Positions 1 through 9,491 are shown, numbered from the stretch's first letter. The stretch is 64,000 bases of DNA from Roseiflexus sp. RS-1 (GCF_000016665.1 NC_009523.1:1488001-1552000); one strand, 5' to 3'. The notes: generated from the sequence alone by a model not told the origin. Numbers and translations: made by a program.

Positions 1-1
1 T

Positions 2-238
2 GACTTCCTGTTGACCGAACGGCGCATTTCGGGCATCGGGGTGGATACCCTGAGCCTCGACCATGGTCCTTCGACGACGTTTGCCGTGCATTATACGATT
101 CTCCCGACCAACCGGTGGGGATTGGAGAACCTGGCAAATCTGGAGTCAATCCCGCCAAGTGGCGCAACGCTCTTCGTGGGCGCGCCGAAAATCGCGTCCG
201 GTTCCGGTGGACCGACGCGCGTCATGGCGGTCTGGTAA
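2..238 (+). CDS. Cyclase-family (kynurenine formamidase-like) protein, C-terminal part
   Basis: The reading frame is open from the first bases of the window and ends at TAA 238, so only about 78 C-terminal residues are present. The segments GIGVDTLSLDHGP and LENLANLESIPPSGATLFVGAPKI match the C-terminal core of the metal-dependent cyclase/arylformamidase family (PF04199), whose members hydrolyse formamides or related cyclic amides. The metal-binding HxGTHxD motif would lie upstream of the window, so catalytic competence cannot be judged. The next gene converges on it, three bases away. Substrate unknown. Confidence 0.75.
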   Translation, partial: DFLLTERRISGIGVDTLSLDHGPSTTFAVHYTILPTNRWGLENLANLESIPPSGATLFVGAPKIASGSGGPTRVMAVW

Positions 239-241
239 TCA

Positions 242-652
242 TCAAATGATGACCGTGTCGAACTCCTGCACACCCGTCATCCCCATCCGCGCCATGCCCA
301 TGTCGCGGAAGCGGCGCTCCTGGTGCGTGGCGCGCACCAGGTCGTAGATCTCATCGCGCCGCTGGGGATCGTCGAAACTGCGGGCAAGACGTTCGAGGCG
401 CAGGCGCTGTTCTGGTGCAGTGGTCAACCGGTACATCGGTTGACCGCAGCACTCCACCCGGTTCAGCAACCCGGCGCCTGCCAGTTCATCGAGGGCGTCG
501 GCGATTGCCCAGGGGCTTTCACGCAGGCGTTGCTGCGCTGTAGCAGCACTCATGCGCAACCAGGGATATTCAGCGAATAGCAGAACGAGGCGCAGTTTCA
601 ACAGCGAGTCGATCTGTCCAGGGGAAACAAGCCCGGATTCATAGCGTTCCAT
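242..652 (-). CDS. Small winged-helix-like protein, function unknown
   Basis: This 136-residue protein starts at ATG 652 with a GAGGTGAG ribosome site just upstream. Residues 15-75 (LLKLRLVLLFAEYPWLRMSA, then LDELAGAGLLNRVECCGQPMYRL) have the pattern of a winged helix-turn-helix with a beta-hairpin wing. The C-terminal part is rich in Arg and Glu and looks helical. No membrane segment or catalytic motif is visible. It is transcribed away from nifJ and converges on the cyclase gene. A regulator role is inference; I do not recognise a named family. Confidence 0.6.
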   Translation of the reverse strand: MERYESGLVSPGQIDSLLKLRLVLLFAEYPWLRMSAATAQQRLRESPWAIADALDELAGAGLLNRVECCGQPMYRLTTAPEQRLRLERLARSFDDPQRRDEIYDLVRATHQERRFRDMGMARMGMTGVQEFDTVII

Positions 653-1160
653 CGCTCACCTCATTGTGAGAACTGTTGCAAGGCGACATCGCCTTGTCTC
701 CAGATTGGGCGGATGCGGTCAATCGTCCGTGCCCGTTCCGCCACAACGATGTCGATTGCGGAAACACGAAAGACTCACGCAGTATCAGGAGTGACCCGTG
801 CATTTCCCCCAAATGCGGTCTAAGCGCCAGCATTGAACGCTTATCTCCCGAGATATGTGTATCGTAACACGCGCTCCGCCAGGAGAGGGGCGGAACGTCG
901 CTACACACAGTAAACATTCCTCAACACACGTCCATTTTCGGTTGTTTACCTGTGGCAACTCCCACAAACTATAGCGAGGAAGCATTACTCTCCGTTGTGT
1001 CTTCTTTACCCCCCGGCTTCCTGGTGCAGCGTATACTACAAGCGTGCTACACAGCGCTCTGCGTTCCTTGTCTGTCATATCTCTCGCCAGAGTCGGCTGA
1101 CATGCCTGCATCCGCCGGGCCGTCTCTGCGTCACACGCTCTGGCTTGCGAGGAGGACCAT
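653..1160. other. Intergenic region upstream of nifJ
   Basis: About 500 bases lie between two divergently transcribed genes. Short ORFs here lack ribosome sites and protein-like composition. A TATACT hexamer at 1033-1038 could be the -10 box for nifJ, but there is no convincing -35 element. The region should hold the promoters of both flanking genes. I see no RNA gene or repeat in it. Confidence 0.4.
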
Positions 1161-4100
1161 ATGAAACGGAGTTGGGTCACGCTGGAGGGCAATGAGGCTG
1201 CCGCCAGCATTGCGTACCGCCTGAGTGAAGTCATTGCTATTTATCCGATCACACCTTCCACGCCCATGGGTGAACTGGCGGATGCCTGGGCTGCCGCCGG
1301 AAAGCCAAATTTGTGGGGCACGACGCCCCTGGTCATCGAGATGCAGTCGGAAGGCGGCGCGGCCGGCGCCTGTCATGGAGCATTGCAACGCGGCGCGCTG
1401 ACGACGACCTTCACCGCATCGCAGGGATTGCTGTTAATGATCCCGAACATGTACAAAATCGCCGGTGAACTGACCTCAACCGTCTTTCACATTGCGGCGC
1501 GCTCGATTGCGACCCATGCGCTGTCGATCTTCGGCGATCATCAGGATGTGATGGCGACACGTCAGACGGGATGGGCGCTGCTGGCCTCCTCGTCGGTGCA
1601 GGAAGCGCACGATCTGGCGCTGGTGGCGCACGCGGCGACGCTCAAGGCGCGCGTGCCATTCCTCCACTTCTTCGACGGGTTCCGCACGTCGCACGAGATC
1701 AATAAGATCGAGCAACTGACGGATGACGACCTGCACGCAATGATTGACCCGGCGCTGATTGCGGCGCATCGTATGCGCGCCCTTACCCCTGATCAGCCGG
1801 TCATTCGCGGCACGGCGCAGAATCCCGATGTGTACTTCCAGGCGCGTGAGACGGTCAACCCCTTCTATGCAGCAACGCCGGGCATCGTTCAGGAAACGAT
1901 GGATCGGTTCGCACAGTTGACGGGACGCGCCTATCACCTGTTCGACTACACAGGCGCGCCGGATGCCGAGCGCGTGATTGTGATCATGGGTTCTGGTGCG
2001 GAAACTGCGCGCGAGACGGCGACGTTTCTGGCGGAACGCGGCGAGAAGGTCGGGGTTGTCTCCGTGCGTCTCTATCGTCCGTTTTCGGTGGCGCACTTCG
2101 TGGCGGCGTTGCCGACGACGGTGCAGCGCATTGCGGTGCTTGACCGCACGAAGGAGCCGGGCAGCAGCGGCGAGCCGCTCTACCTCGATGTTGTAACGGC
2201 AATGGCGGAGAGTGGTCGTCATCTGCCGGTAATCGGCGGCAGGTATGGTCTGGCATCCAAGGAGTTCACTCCCGCCATGGTGAAGGCGGTGTTCGATGAA
2301 CTGGCGAAGGATCAGCCGAAGAACCATTTCACGGTCGGCATCATCGACGATGTGAGCCACACCAGCCTGGATGTCGATCAGTCGTTCTCGATTGAGTCGC
2401 CGCGCACGGTGCGCTGTCTGTTCTACGGGTTGGGCGCTGATGGCACGGTTGGCGCCAATAAGAACTCGATCAAGATCATCGGCGAAGAAACCAACAACTA
2501 CGCGCAGGGGTACTTCGTCTACGACTCGAAGAAATCCGGTTCGATGACCGTGTCGCACCTGCGCTTCGGACCCGATCCGATCCGCGCGCCGTACCTGATC
2601 GAGCGGGCGAATTTCGTCGCCTGCCATCAGTTCTCCTTCCTCGAACGCATCGATGTGCTGAAAGCGGCTGAACCCGGCGCGGTCTTCCTGCTGAACAGCA
2701 TGTATGGACCGGACGAGGTCTGGTACCACCTGCCGCGCGAAGTGCAGGACGACATTGTGCGCAAGAAGTTGAAGTTCTATGTGATCGACGGTGACCGGGT
2801 GGCGAAAGAGAGCGGCATGGGGCGGCGCGTCAACACTGTGATGCAAACGGCATTCTTCGCCATTTCGGGCGTGCTGCCGCGTGAGGACGCGATTGCCGAG
2901 ATCAAGCGCAGCATTAAGAAGACCTATGGCAAACGCGGTGAGGCGGTGGTGCAGCAGAACTACCGCGCCGTCGATGCCGCGCTTGCACACCTGTACCAGG
3001 TGGATGTTGAAAAATTCGCCGGGTTCCGGTCGCCGTTCACCCGCCGACCGCCGGTGCCTGAACAGGCGCCAGAGTTCGTGAAAGAAGTGCTTGCTCCAAT
3101 GATCGCCTATGAGGGCGACTCGCTGCCGGTGAGCAAACTGCCGGTCGATGGCTCCTTCCCCACCGGCACGGCGGCGTGGGAAAAGCGAACAATCGCGCTG
3201 GAGGTGCCGGTCTGGGAACCCGACATCTGCATCCAGTGCGGCAAATGCGCCTACGTCTGCCCGCACGCAGTCATCCGCACGAAGGTGTACGAACCGGCGC
3301 TGCTCGAAGGTGCTCCCGAAACGTTCCTCAGCGCCGAAGCGCGCTTCAAGGAATTCCCCGGTTACAAATACACCCTGGCGATTTCGTCGGAAGACTGCAC
3401 CGGATGCGGGCTGTGCGTCGAGGTGTGTCCGGCGAAGGACAAGCGACAGGTCGGGCGTAAGGCGATCAACATGAAACCGCTGGTCGAGGTGCGTGAGCGT
3501 GAGGTGCGCAACTGGAATTTCTTCCTGAGCATCCCTGATGTGCCGCGCACATCGTTGCACGTCGGGTCAATCAAGAACTCGCAGTTGCTTCAACCGTTGT
3601 TTGAGTTCTCCGGCGCGTGCGCAGGGTGCGGCGAGACGCCGTATATCAAACTGCTGACGCAACTGTTCGGTGATCGCTTGCTGATAGCCAATGCGACTGG
3701 TTGCTCGTCGATCTACGGCGGCAACCTGCCGACGACGCCGTACACGAAGAATGCCGAAGGGCGTGGTCCTACATGGTGCAACTCGCTCTTTGAGGACAAT
3801 GCTGAGTTTGGTCTTGGCATGCGTCTGGCGCTCGACCAGCAGATCGAGCACGTGCGCGAACTGCTGCCGCTGTTTGCGCCGGTCGTCGGGCAGGACCTGG
3901 TCGATGCCCTGTTGAACGCCGATCAGAGCACCGAGGCAGGCATTGCCGCGCAGCGTGAGCGGGTCGAATTGCTGAAACAGCGTCTCCATACGCTGGATCG
4001 CAGCCAGTTCCCGGATGTTGTGGAGCGTGAGCACGAACTGCTCAGCCTGGCAGACGTCCTGGTGAAGAAGAGCGTCTGGATCGTTGGCGGCGATGGTTGG

Positions 4101-4739
4101 GCGTATGACATCGGCTACGGCGGACTCGACCATGTGCTGGCGTCGGGGTACAAGGTCAATGTCCTGGTGCTTGACACTGAAGTGTACTCCAACACGGGCG
4201 GGCAGGCGTCGAAGTCCACCCCGATCGGCGCGGTGGCGAAGTTTGCCGCAAAGGGCAAATCCTCGCCAAAGAAGGATCTCGGTCTGATCGCAATGGCATA
4301 CGGAAATATCTATGTGGCGCGGGTGGCAATGGGCGCCGATGACGTGCAGACGCTGCGCGCCTTCATGGAGGCTGAGGCGTATGATGGCCCATCGCTGATC
4401 ATCGCCTATTCGCACTGCATTGCTCATGGCATCGATATGCGCAAGGGTCTGGATCAGCAGAAACTGGCGGTTCAGACCGGCTACTGGCCACTGTACCGCT
4501 ACAATCCGAGTCTGGCAGCTGAAGGGAAGAATCCGCTGATTATCGACTCGAAAGATCCATCGCTGCCGCTTGAGAAGTTCATCTATAACGAGACTCGTTA
4601 TCGCATGCTGGTGCAGAGCGATCCAGAGCGTGCTGAGATGCTTCTCCATCAGGCGGAGGCGTCGGTTCGCGCGCGCTGGCAGCACTATAAGGAGTTGGCG
4701 GCGCTCAGTGAGGTGAGAGCGGAGCGCGACGGGCATTAG
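1161..4739 (+). CDS. nifJ: Pyruvate:ferredoxin (flavodoxin) oxidoreductase
   Basis: This 1192-residue single-chain enzyme has the usual NifJ length. It oxidatively decarboxylates pyruvate to acetyl-CoA and CO2 with reduction of ferredoxin, and can run in reverse for CO2 fixation. The order is PFOR N-terminal domains (GNEAAASIAYRLSEV... YPITPSTPMGE), then a two-cluster ferredoxin domain with CIQCGKCAYVC near residue 690 and CTGCGLCVEVC near 745, then the TPP domain. The TPP domain carries the extra-cluster cysteines GACAGCGETPY near 818, GDGWAYDIGYGG, and DTEVYSNTGGQASKSTP. All are intact. A GAGGAGG ribosome site precedes ATG 1161. It is monocistronic and the cytoplasmic location is expected. 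Confidence 0.97.
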   Translation: MKRSWVTLEGNEAAASIAYRLSEVIAIYPITPSTPMGELADAWAAAGKPNLWGTTPLVIEMQSEGGAAGACHGALQRGALTTTFTASQGLLLMIPNMYKIAGELTSTVFHIAARSIATHALSIFGDHQDVMATRQTGWALLASSSVQEAHDLALVAHAATLKARVPFLHFFDGFRTSHEINKIEQLTDDDLHAMIDPALIAAHRMRALTPDQPVIRGTAQNPDVYFQARETVNPFYAATPGIVQETMDRFAQLTGRAYHLFDYTGAPDAERVIVIMGSGAETARETATFLAERGEKVGVVSVRLYRPFSVAHFVAALPTTVQRIAVLDRTKEPGSSGEPLYLDVVTAMAESGRHLPVIGGRYGLASKEFTPAMVKAVFDELAKDQPKNHFTVGIIDDVSHTSLDVDQSFSIESPRTVRCLFYGLGADGTVGANKNSIKIIGEETNNYAQGYFVYDSKKSGSMTVSHLRFGPDPIRAPYLIERANFVACHQFSFLERIDVLKAAEPGAVFLLNSMYGPDEVWYHLPREVQDDIVRKKLKFYVIDGDRVAKESGMGRRVNTVMQTAFFAISGVLPREDAIAEIKRSIKKTYGKRGEAVVQQNYRAVDAALAHLYQVDVEKFAGFRSPFTRRPPVPEQAPEFVKEVLAPMIAYEGDSLPVSKLPVDGSFPTGTAAWEKRTIALEVPVWEPDICIQCGKCAYVCPHAVIRTKVYEPALLEGAPETFLSAEARFKEFPGYKYTLAISSEDCTGCGLCVEVCPAKDKRQVGRKAINMKPLVEVREREVRNWNFFLSIPDVPRTSLHVGSIKNSQLLQPLFEFSGACAGCGETPYIKLLTQLFGDRLLIANATGCSSIYGGNLPTTPYTKNAEGRGPTWCNSLFEDNAEFGLGMRLALDQQIEHVRELLPLFAPVVGQDLVDALLNADQSTEAGIAAQRERVELLKQRLHTLDRSQFPDVVEREHELLSLADVLVKKSVWIVGGDGWAYDIGYGGLDHVLASGYKVNVLVLDTEVYSNTGGQASKSTPIGAVAKFAAKGKSSPKKDLGLIAMAYGNIYVARVAMGADDVQTLRAFMEAEAYDGPSLIIAYSHCIAHGIDMRKGLDQQKLAVQTGYWPLYRYNPSLAAEGKNPLIIDSKDPSLPLEKFIYNETRYRMLVQSDPERAEMLLHQAEASVRARWQHYKELAALSEVRAERDGH

Positions 4740-4749
4740 GGGAGAGGGG

Positions 4750-4850
4750 AGAGGCGCGGGGTGATGTCGAGGCGCAGCGCCGCTGCGCCCGTACAGGGGG
4801 GTGTGCGCGGGGCGAGGCGATGTCGAGGCGCAGCGCCGCTGCGCCCATAC
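4750..4850. repeat. GC-rich direct repeat after nifJ
   Basis: The 28-bp segment beginning GATGTCGAGGCGCAGCGCC occurs at 4763-4790 and again at 4819-4846, inside a GC-rich spacer. Its core (GCAGCGCCGCTGCGCCC) is itself palindromic. The same compositional family recurs near 46.1-46.4 kb and 60.2-60.4 kb. It may fold as RNA and could help terminate nifJ and adk, which converge here. Confidence 0.6.
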
Positions 4851-4852
4851 CC

Positions 4853-5527
4853 CTAACTCCCGGTTCTCAGTTCTTCCCCAATCACTGCCAGCGCCCGGCG
4901 CGCAACGTCGGCAGGCGCGCCGGCGCCATCAATGCGCCGCAAGAGACCCTGACCGGCATAGTACGCTATCAACGGTGCGGTCTGCTGATGATAGGCAATG
5001 AGGCGCTGACGCACAATTTCGGGGCGGTCATCATCGCGCTGCACCAGTCGTCCGCCGCGCTCACGGCAACGCATGATGCTGGCAAGGTCGTCGATGTGGA
5101 CAGGGAACGGTTCACCGGCGCCTTCACAAATGCGCCGCCCGCCCAACCGGCGCACCACCTCTTCATCAGAAACTTCGATGGCGATCACCATGTGCAATGT
5201 CCGATCACAGTCTGCCAGCATTGCGGCAAGACCAAGCGCCTGGCGCATGGTGCGCGGGTAGCCATCGAGCAGAATGCCTTCGTCAGGGTCCAGGGTTTCC
5301 AGACGGGCGCGCAAGACCCGATCCATCAGCGAGTCGGGCGCCAGGTCGCCGCGTTCGAGCAGTGGCGCAACTTCGCGCCCGATCCGGGTGCGGGCGCCGA
5401 TCTCGGCGCGCAGCAGTGCGCCGGTGGAGATCGGAACCAGCGGGAGTTGATGAACGAGTTCTTCGGCAATCGTGCTCTTCCCGGCGCCGGGCGGTCCCAG
5501 GAGCACGATATTGAGCGCAGCAGTCAT
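4853..5527 (-). CDS. adk: Adenylate kinase family protein
   Basis: The product (224 residues from ATG 5527) transfers phosphate between ATP and AMP. It has the P-loop GPPGAGKST, the AMP-site sequences STGALLRAEI and LLDGYPRT, and the LID-side RRLGGRR...LVQRDDDRPEIVRQRL. In the LID only two Cys remain (RRICEGAGE and IMRCRERGG) where zinc-type kinases have four, so a structural zinc site is probably lost. The frame stays open five codons upstream (to 5542), but the MTAALN start matches family length best. It lies 30 bases downstream of the translin-like gene on the same strand, suggesting an operon. An essential ribosomal-operon adk may exist elsewhere, so this could be a paralogue. Confidence 0.85.
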   Translation of the reverse strand: MTAALNIVLLGPPGAGKSTIAEELVHQLPLVPISTGALLRAEIGARTRIGREVAPLLERGDLAPDSLMDRVLRARLETLDPDEGILLDGYPRTMRQALGLAAMLADCDRTLHMVIAIEVSDEEVVRRLGGRRICEGAGEPFPVHIDDLASIMRCRERGGRLVQRDDDRPEIVRQRLIAYHQQTAPLIAYYAGQGLLRRIDGAGAPADVARRALAVIGEELRTGS

Positions 5528-5557
5528 ATCTTTTCCTTGCACACGCAGCGACGCCCT

Positions 5558-6244
5558 TTATCCCCCGTCGGATTGTTCGAGCGGCGTATTCCGTGGCAGT
5601 GTTGCAGCTTGCAGGCGATCAAGGCGTTGTTCAAACGCTTCGAGTGCTGCGATCAGGTGATCCTGACGGATCGCGGCAGTGACATCGCCGCGGGTGCGTT
5701 CGAGCACTGCGCGCAGCGCATCGGTCGTGCGGCGCAAGCCGCCGGTCACGGCCTCCGGGTAGTCGATCGTGATGAGCAGGCTATAGATATCGTCCATAAT
5801 TGCCAGCAGCGCCACGCCGTGCGCAGTCGCGCCAGCGCGCATGCTATCGAGAATAGCACGGCGCAATTCCGAAGCCGCTTCAGCCAGACCATTGAGGTAC
5901 GCCGCAGCATCGACTCCGAGCGACGCCGCATCGGGCGGCGGGTCGCCGTGGAGGAAGGCATACACCAGCGCGGCTTCGGCATACTCCTTGAGCGCGTCCT
6001 GGGAATAGCCAGCATACAGGAGATCGGGATGGTCGGCGAGGCTTTCGCGCAGCGCGCGCGCTGACGCGCTGGCTTCCGCCAGCAACGCGGCGGCTTCAGT
6101 GAATTCCCGGCGATGGACGGCACGAATGGCGTTGGCGCACTGGCGCGTCAGCGCGCGCGCCAGGGTGAGCGCCTGTTCACGCGCGGTATGGCTCGCTTCG
6201 ATCTGCGCGACAGCAGCAGCAACAACGGTTTCGATGGCGTTCAT
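5558..6244 (-). CDS. Translin-family protein
   Basis: The 228-residue, largely helical protein has the translin pattern: REFTEAAALLAEA, then AGYSQDALKEYAEAALVYAFLHG, then AAYLNGLAEAASELRRAILD, then DDIYSLLITIDYPEAVTGGLRRTTDALRAVLERTRGDVT. Translin and TRAX proteins form oligomeric rings that bind and, in some cases, cleave RNA or single-stranded DNA. The acidic residues around AEAASELRR correspond to the region that carries nuclease residues in TRAX-like members, but I cannot assign activity by eye. It is the first gene of a probable operon with the adenylate kinase gene 30 bases downstream. Confidence 0.8.
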   Translation of the reverse strand: MNAIETVVAAAVAQIEASHTAREQALTLARALTRQCANAIRAVHRREFTEAAALLAEASASARALRESLADHPDLLYAGYSQDALKEYAEAALVYAFLHGDPPPDAASLGVDAAAYLNGLAEAASELRRAILDSMRAGATAHGVALLAIMDDIYSLLITIDYPEAVTGGLRRTTDALRAVLERTRGDVTAAIRQDHLIAALEAFEQRLDRLQAATLPRNTPLEQSDGG

Positions 6245-6408
6245 AGCCTTCCTTTACACGACCTCTGAGATTGGAGACGCCTGCGCGGAATAGGCGTTTA
6301 TTCGACATACCCGTCCAGGGACTCGTGCTCTGAGTAACACGCATTATAGTTGATGCAGTAACGGATGGAGAATCTCAACGCGTCCGGCTTTCCTCCGAAA
6401 GCGTATGC

Positions 6409-6414
6409 TATACT
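6409..6414 (+). promoter_or_regulatory. Extended -10 promoter element of the ABC exporter gene
   Basis: TATACT is preceded by TGC, giving an extended -10 box. The predicted start site near 6421 leaves a leader of about 40 bases before ATG 6462. No clear -35 box is seen. Confidence 0.45.
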
Positions 6415-6461
6415 GAAACTCCTGTTTGCAACGCCTTCATTTTGAGAGAAAGATACGCCCT

Positions 6462-8255
6462 ATGATCAACCGGCAATCTCGCAATTCACGATGCGCGGTG
6501 GATGTCATACCGGTGCGCACGGTTGACTGGCGTCGCTTGCTGCACTATCTGCACCCGTATCGTCGCCACATGCTGGGTGCGCTGCTGGCGCTTGCGGGGG
6601 CAAGCGCGATCAATCTCGGTTTTCCACTGGTCATCGTGCAGTTGCTGGAGGCTGTTTTGCAGCAGGGCGACCAGACGTTGCTGACGAATCTGACGCTGGC
6701 GTTGATCGTCCTCTTTTTTGTGCAGGCGTTCCTGACGTTTCTCCAGGGGTATATCTTGAACGTCGTCGGTGAGCGGATCGTGCTTGATATGCGGGTTCAG
6801 TTGTACCGCCACCTGCACACGCTCTCGTTGAGTTTCTTTGCCAGCCAGCGCGTCGGCGAAATCGTGTCGCGCATCTCCAGCGATGTTACACAGGTGCGGT
6901 CGATCCTGACGAATAATGTCACCCAATTCCTTTCGAGCATCGTCGCGCTGTTCGGTGCGATCATCATCGTCTTTCTGCTCAATCCGCGCCTGGTGGGGTT
7001 TGTGCTGGCGCTGGCGATCAGCGTCGTCACCGTGGCGGCGGTCTTTGGTCGCTGGCTGCAACGCTTCAGCACCCGGGTGCAGGATGAACTGGCAGATGCG
7101 ACGGTGGCGGTCGAAGAGGGGTTGCAAGGGGTGCGGGTGGTCAAAAGTTACGTCCGTGAGTCGTATGAAACCGGGCTTTATGAGCGCGCGATGCAGCGCA
7201 CCCTGAAAGCGGCGCTGCGTCTGGCGCTGCTGCGATCGGCATTTGGCGGACTGATGGCGTTCCTGGGGTTCAGCGGCATCGCGGCGATCCTGTGGTTCAG
7301 CGGCAGCGAGGTGCTGGCGGGGCGCATGTCATTTGCGACGATCAGCGGTTTTCTGATCTATGCGATTACCATTGGCGCCAGCCTGGCGCAACTCTCCGGG
7401 TTGTACGGTCAGTTCCGCGAAGCAGTGGGCGCAGTGCGGCGCGTGTTCGAGATTCTCGATACGCAACCGACAATCAAAGATGCGCCGGACGCGCGCGTTC
7501 TGCCGCCGGTGCACGGCGAGATCGTGTTCGATGATGTTTCGTTTGAGTACGAAACCGGTCAGGGAGTGTTGCACAACATTGCGCTTGCTATCCAACCGGG
7601 CGAGATCGTGGCGCTGGTTGGTCCGAGCGGGGCAGGTAAAAGTACGCTGTTCAATCTCATACCGCGCTTTTACGACCCGACATCCGGGCGGGTGCTGATC
7701 GACGGGTATGATCTGCGTGATGTGACGCAGCGCAGTCTGCGGGAGCAGATCGGTCTGGTTCCGCAGGAAACGATGCTGTTCGGCGGGACGATCCGCGAGA
7801 ATATCGTCTATGGGAAACTGGATGCGAGCGGAGAGGAGATCATCGCGGCGGCAAAGGCTGCGAATGCGCACGATTTCATCATGGCGATGCCGCGCGGATA
7901 CGAGACGCTGGTGGGGGAACGCGGCATCAAGTTGAGCGGCGGGCAGCGTCAGCGGATCGCTATTGCTCGTGTGATGCTGAAGAACCCGCGCATTCTGCTG
8001 CTCGACGAAGCAACCAGTTCACTCGATAGCGAGTCGGAGGCGCTGGTGCAGGAAGCGTTCGAGCGCCTGATGCGCGGGCGCACGTCGGTCATTATCGCGC
8101 ACCGTCTCAGCACCGTCTCGATTGCCCACCGGATCGTTGTGCTCAACCACGGGCGCATTGTCGAGCAGGGGACGCACGAGGAGTTACTGGCGAACCAGGG
8201 ATTGTATGCGCGCCTCTATGCCTTGCAGTTCCGCGAGGGAGTGATGGTGGGGTGA
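6462..8255 (+). CDS. ABC exporter, fused permease and ATPase (MsbA/lipid A type)
   Basis: About 597 residues from ATG 6462. The N-terminal half (about residues 20-320) is a six-helix ABC transporter membrane domain with the coupling-helix sequence LSLSFFASQRVGEIVSRISSD. The C-terminal half is a nucleotide-binding domain: Walker A GPSGAGKST, Q-loop VPQETMLFG, signature LSGGQRQR, Walker B ILLLDEATSSLD, and the switch His in IIAHRLS. Being a half-transporter, it should work as a homodimer in the inner membrane, exporting a lipid, peptide or drug. The substrate cannot be read from the sequence. It stands alone between the translin gene and a Uma2 gene. Confidence 0.92.
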   Translation: MINRQSRNSRCAVDVIPVRTVDWRRLLHYLHPYRRHMLGALLALAGASAINLGFPLVIVQLLEAVLQQGDQTLLTNLTLALIVLFFVQAFLTFLQGYILNVVGERIVLDMRVQLYRHLHTLSLSFFASQRVGEIVSRISSDVTQVRSILTNNVTQFLSSIVALFGAIIIVFLLNPRLVGFVLALAISVVTVAAVFGRWLQRFSTRVQDELADATVAVEEGLQGVRVVKSYVRESYETGLYERAMQRTLKAALRLALLRSAFGGLMAFLGFSGIAAILWFSGSEVLAGRMSFATISGFLIYAITIGASLAQLSGLYGQFREAVGAVRRVFEILDTQPTIKDAPDARVLPPVHGEIVFDDVSFEYETGQGVLHNIALAIQPGEIVALVGPSGAGKSTLFNLIPRFYDPTSGRVLIDGYDLRDVTQRSLREQIGLVPQETMLFGGTIRENIVYGKLDASGEEIIAAAKAANAHDFIMAMPRGYETLVGERGIKLSGGQRQRIAIARVMLKNPRILLLDEATSSLDSESEALVQEAFERLMRGRTSVIIAHRLSTVSIAHRIVVLNHGRIVEQGTHEELLANQGLYARLYALQFREGVMVG

Positions 8256-8296
8256 CGCGATGGCAGGCTGGAGGCTGATGAGGATTGAGAATCTGT

Positions 8297-8302
8297 TATA
8301 CT
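8297..8302 (+). promoter_or_regulatory. -10 box placed for a leaderless transcript
   Basis: TATACT ends only seven bases before ATG 8310, so the expected start of transcription is at or next to the start codon. No ribosome-binding site precedes the ATG, which supports leaderless translation of the Uma2 gene. Confidence 0.45.
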
Positions 8303-8309
8303 ACACCCT

Positions 8310-9254
8310 ATGACGACCACCACGCCACAACCGGTTCCCCTCACTGACGCCGACGCCGACCCGTTCCGCTACGGGTGGCGTCTCGTGCCGCGTCCCACCC
8401 CCGATAATCCCCATCACCTCGAACAGGTGCCGCTTACTCTTGACGACGTGCTCCATCCTGAAGTGGGAGACTTCATTGTGCACAGCGATCGCCACGAGAC
8501 CGACCGGATGTACCTCACCGCTGTGCTGCGCGCGCGCCTGGAGCCGTCCCGTCGGGCGATTGTGCTCAGCGACGTGCGCATTGCGTGGGACCTCCCCGAC
8601 CTGCGCGCACACGGACCGGACGTGATGGTCATCCCCGGCGTGCGCAAACGGCGCAACTGGAGCACGTTTGAGGTGGCGGTCGAACGGGCGCGCCCGGCGC
8701 TGATCATTGAGATCGTCTCGCTGGATGCGCGTGAGAACGATGTGGTGATCAAGGTGGAGCAGTACGCGCGGGCGGGAGTGGCGCAGTACGTGATTGTGGA
8801 CGATACGGGGCGAGGCGGGACGCGACGGTTGCGTCTGCTCGACTATCGCCTGGAAGGTACGGCGTACCGGTTGCAGGCGCCGGACGCCGACGGGCGGGTG
8901 CATCTGGCGATTGCCGACGTATGGCTCGGAATACGGCGCGACCACGTGGTCTGCTATGACGCGGCGGGGCGGGAGATCGGGGACTATGTGACGGTGGTGC
9001 GGCAGGCGGCGAAGGCGGAAGCGCGGGCGAAGCAGGCGGCGGTGCGGGCGAAAGAAGCGGCAGCACGGGCGCGGCAGGAAGCAAGAGCGCGGGAAGCCGA
9101 AGCGCGCGCACGGGTGGAGGCGGAGGCGCGCGCGCGGCAGGAAGCCGAAGCGCGGGAAGCCGAAGCACGGGCGCGGGCGGAAGCCGAAGCGCGTCTGCGC
9201 GCGCTACGCGAGCGTCTGCGAGCGCTGGGAATTGAACCAGACGATGCATTGTGA
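8310..9254 (+). CDS. Uma2-family (DUF820) putative endonuclease with Ala/Arg/Glu-rich tail
   Basis: The 314-residue protein has a PD-(D/E)XK nuclease core: PDVMVIPGVRKR, PALIIEIVS, then DVVIKVEQYARAGVAQYVIVD, as in Uma2/DUF820 proteins that are abundant in cyanobacteria and Chloroflexota. After about residue 225 follows a highly charged AEARARQEAEAREAEAR-type segment, likely a long coiled coil, ending in a short Arg/Leu-rich helix. The repetitive tail is encoded by repetitive GC-rich DNA and could vary in length between strains. The cellular target is unknown. It lies alone with its own promoter. Confidence 0.8.
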   Translation: MTTTTPQPVPLTDADADPFRYGWRLVPRPTPDNPHHLEQVPLTLDDVLHPEVGDFIVHSDRHETDRMYLTAVLRARLEPSRRAIVLSDVRIAWDLPDLRAHGPDVMVIPGVRKRRNWSTFEVAVERARPALIIEIVSLDARENDVVIKVEQYARAGVAQYVIVDDTGRGGTRRLRLLDYRLEGTAYRLQAPDADGRVHLAIADVWLGIRRDHVVCYDAAGREIGDYVTVVRQAAKAEARAKQAAVRAKEAAARARQEARAREAEARARVEAEARARQEAEAREAEARARAEAEARLRALRERLRALGIEPDDAL

Positions 9255-9491
9255 CGACAGCTTGTGGCGCTCCATCGCACTGGTCAATCCCTGATTATTG
9301 AGACGGTTGTGAGCGATGTTGCATTGCTGGCGAAAACAGTGCATGTCGTGAGGAGATCAGTCCCCCTCATTTGGAGAACATCTTCCCGATCTGACCAGAA
9401 CAATATTCCTTTCGCAGATGAACCACACCTGATATGATAGTGTGGTATGCATATTCATTGTCATATTCGTTGAAGGCAGAAGGAGGTTCCT

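Noticed and set aside
1476-3560. Long open frame of 694 codons on the minus strand
   Set aside because: It lies wholly antisense to nifJ, has His/Arg-rich composition typical of the opposite frame of a GC-rich gene, and has no ribosome site.
3567-4736. 389-codon minus-strand frame
   Set aside because: Antisense to the 3' third of nifJ, with no family features.
4820-6064. 414-codon plus-strand frame
   Set aside because: Antisense to adk and the translin gene, both of which have clear family motifs.
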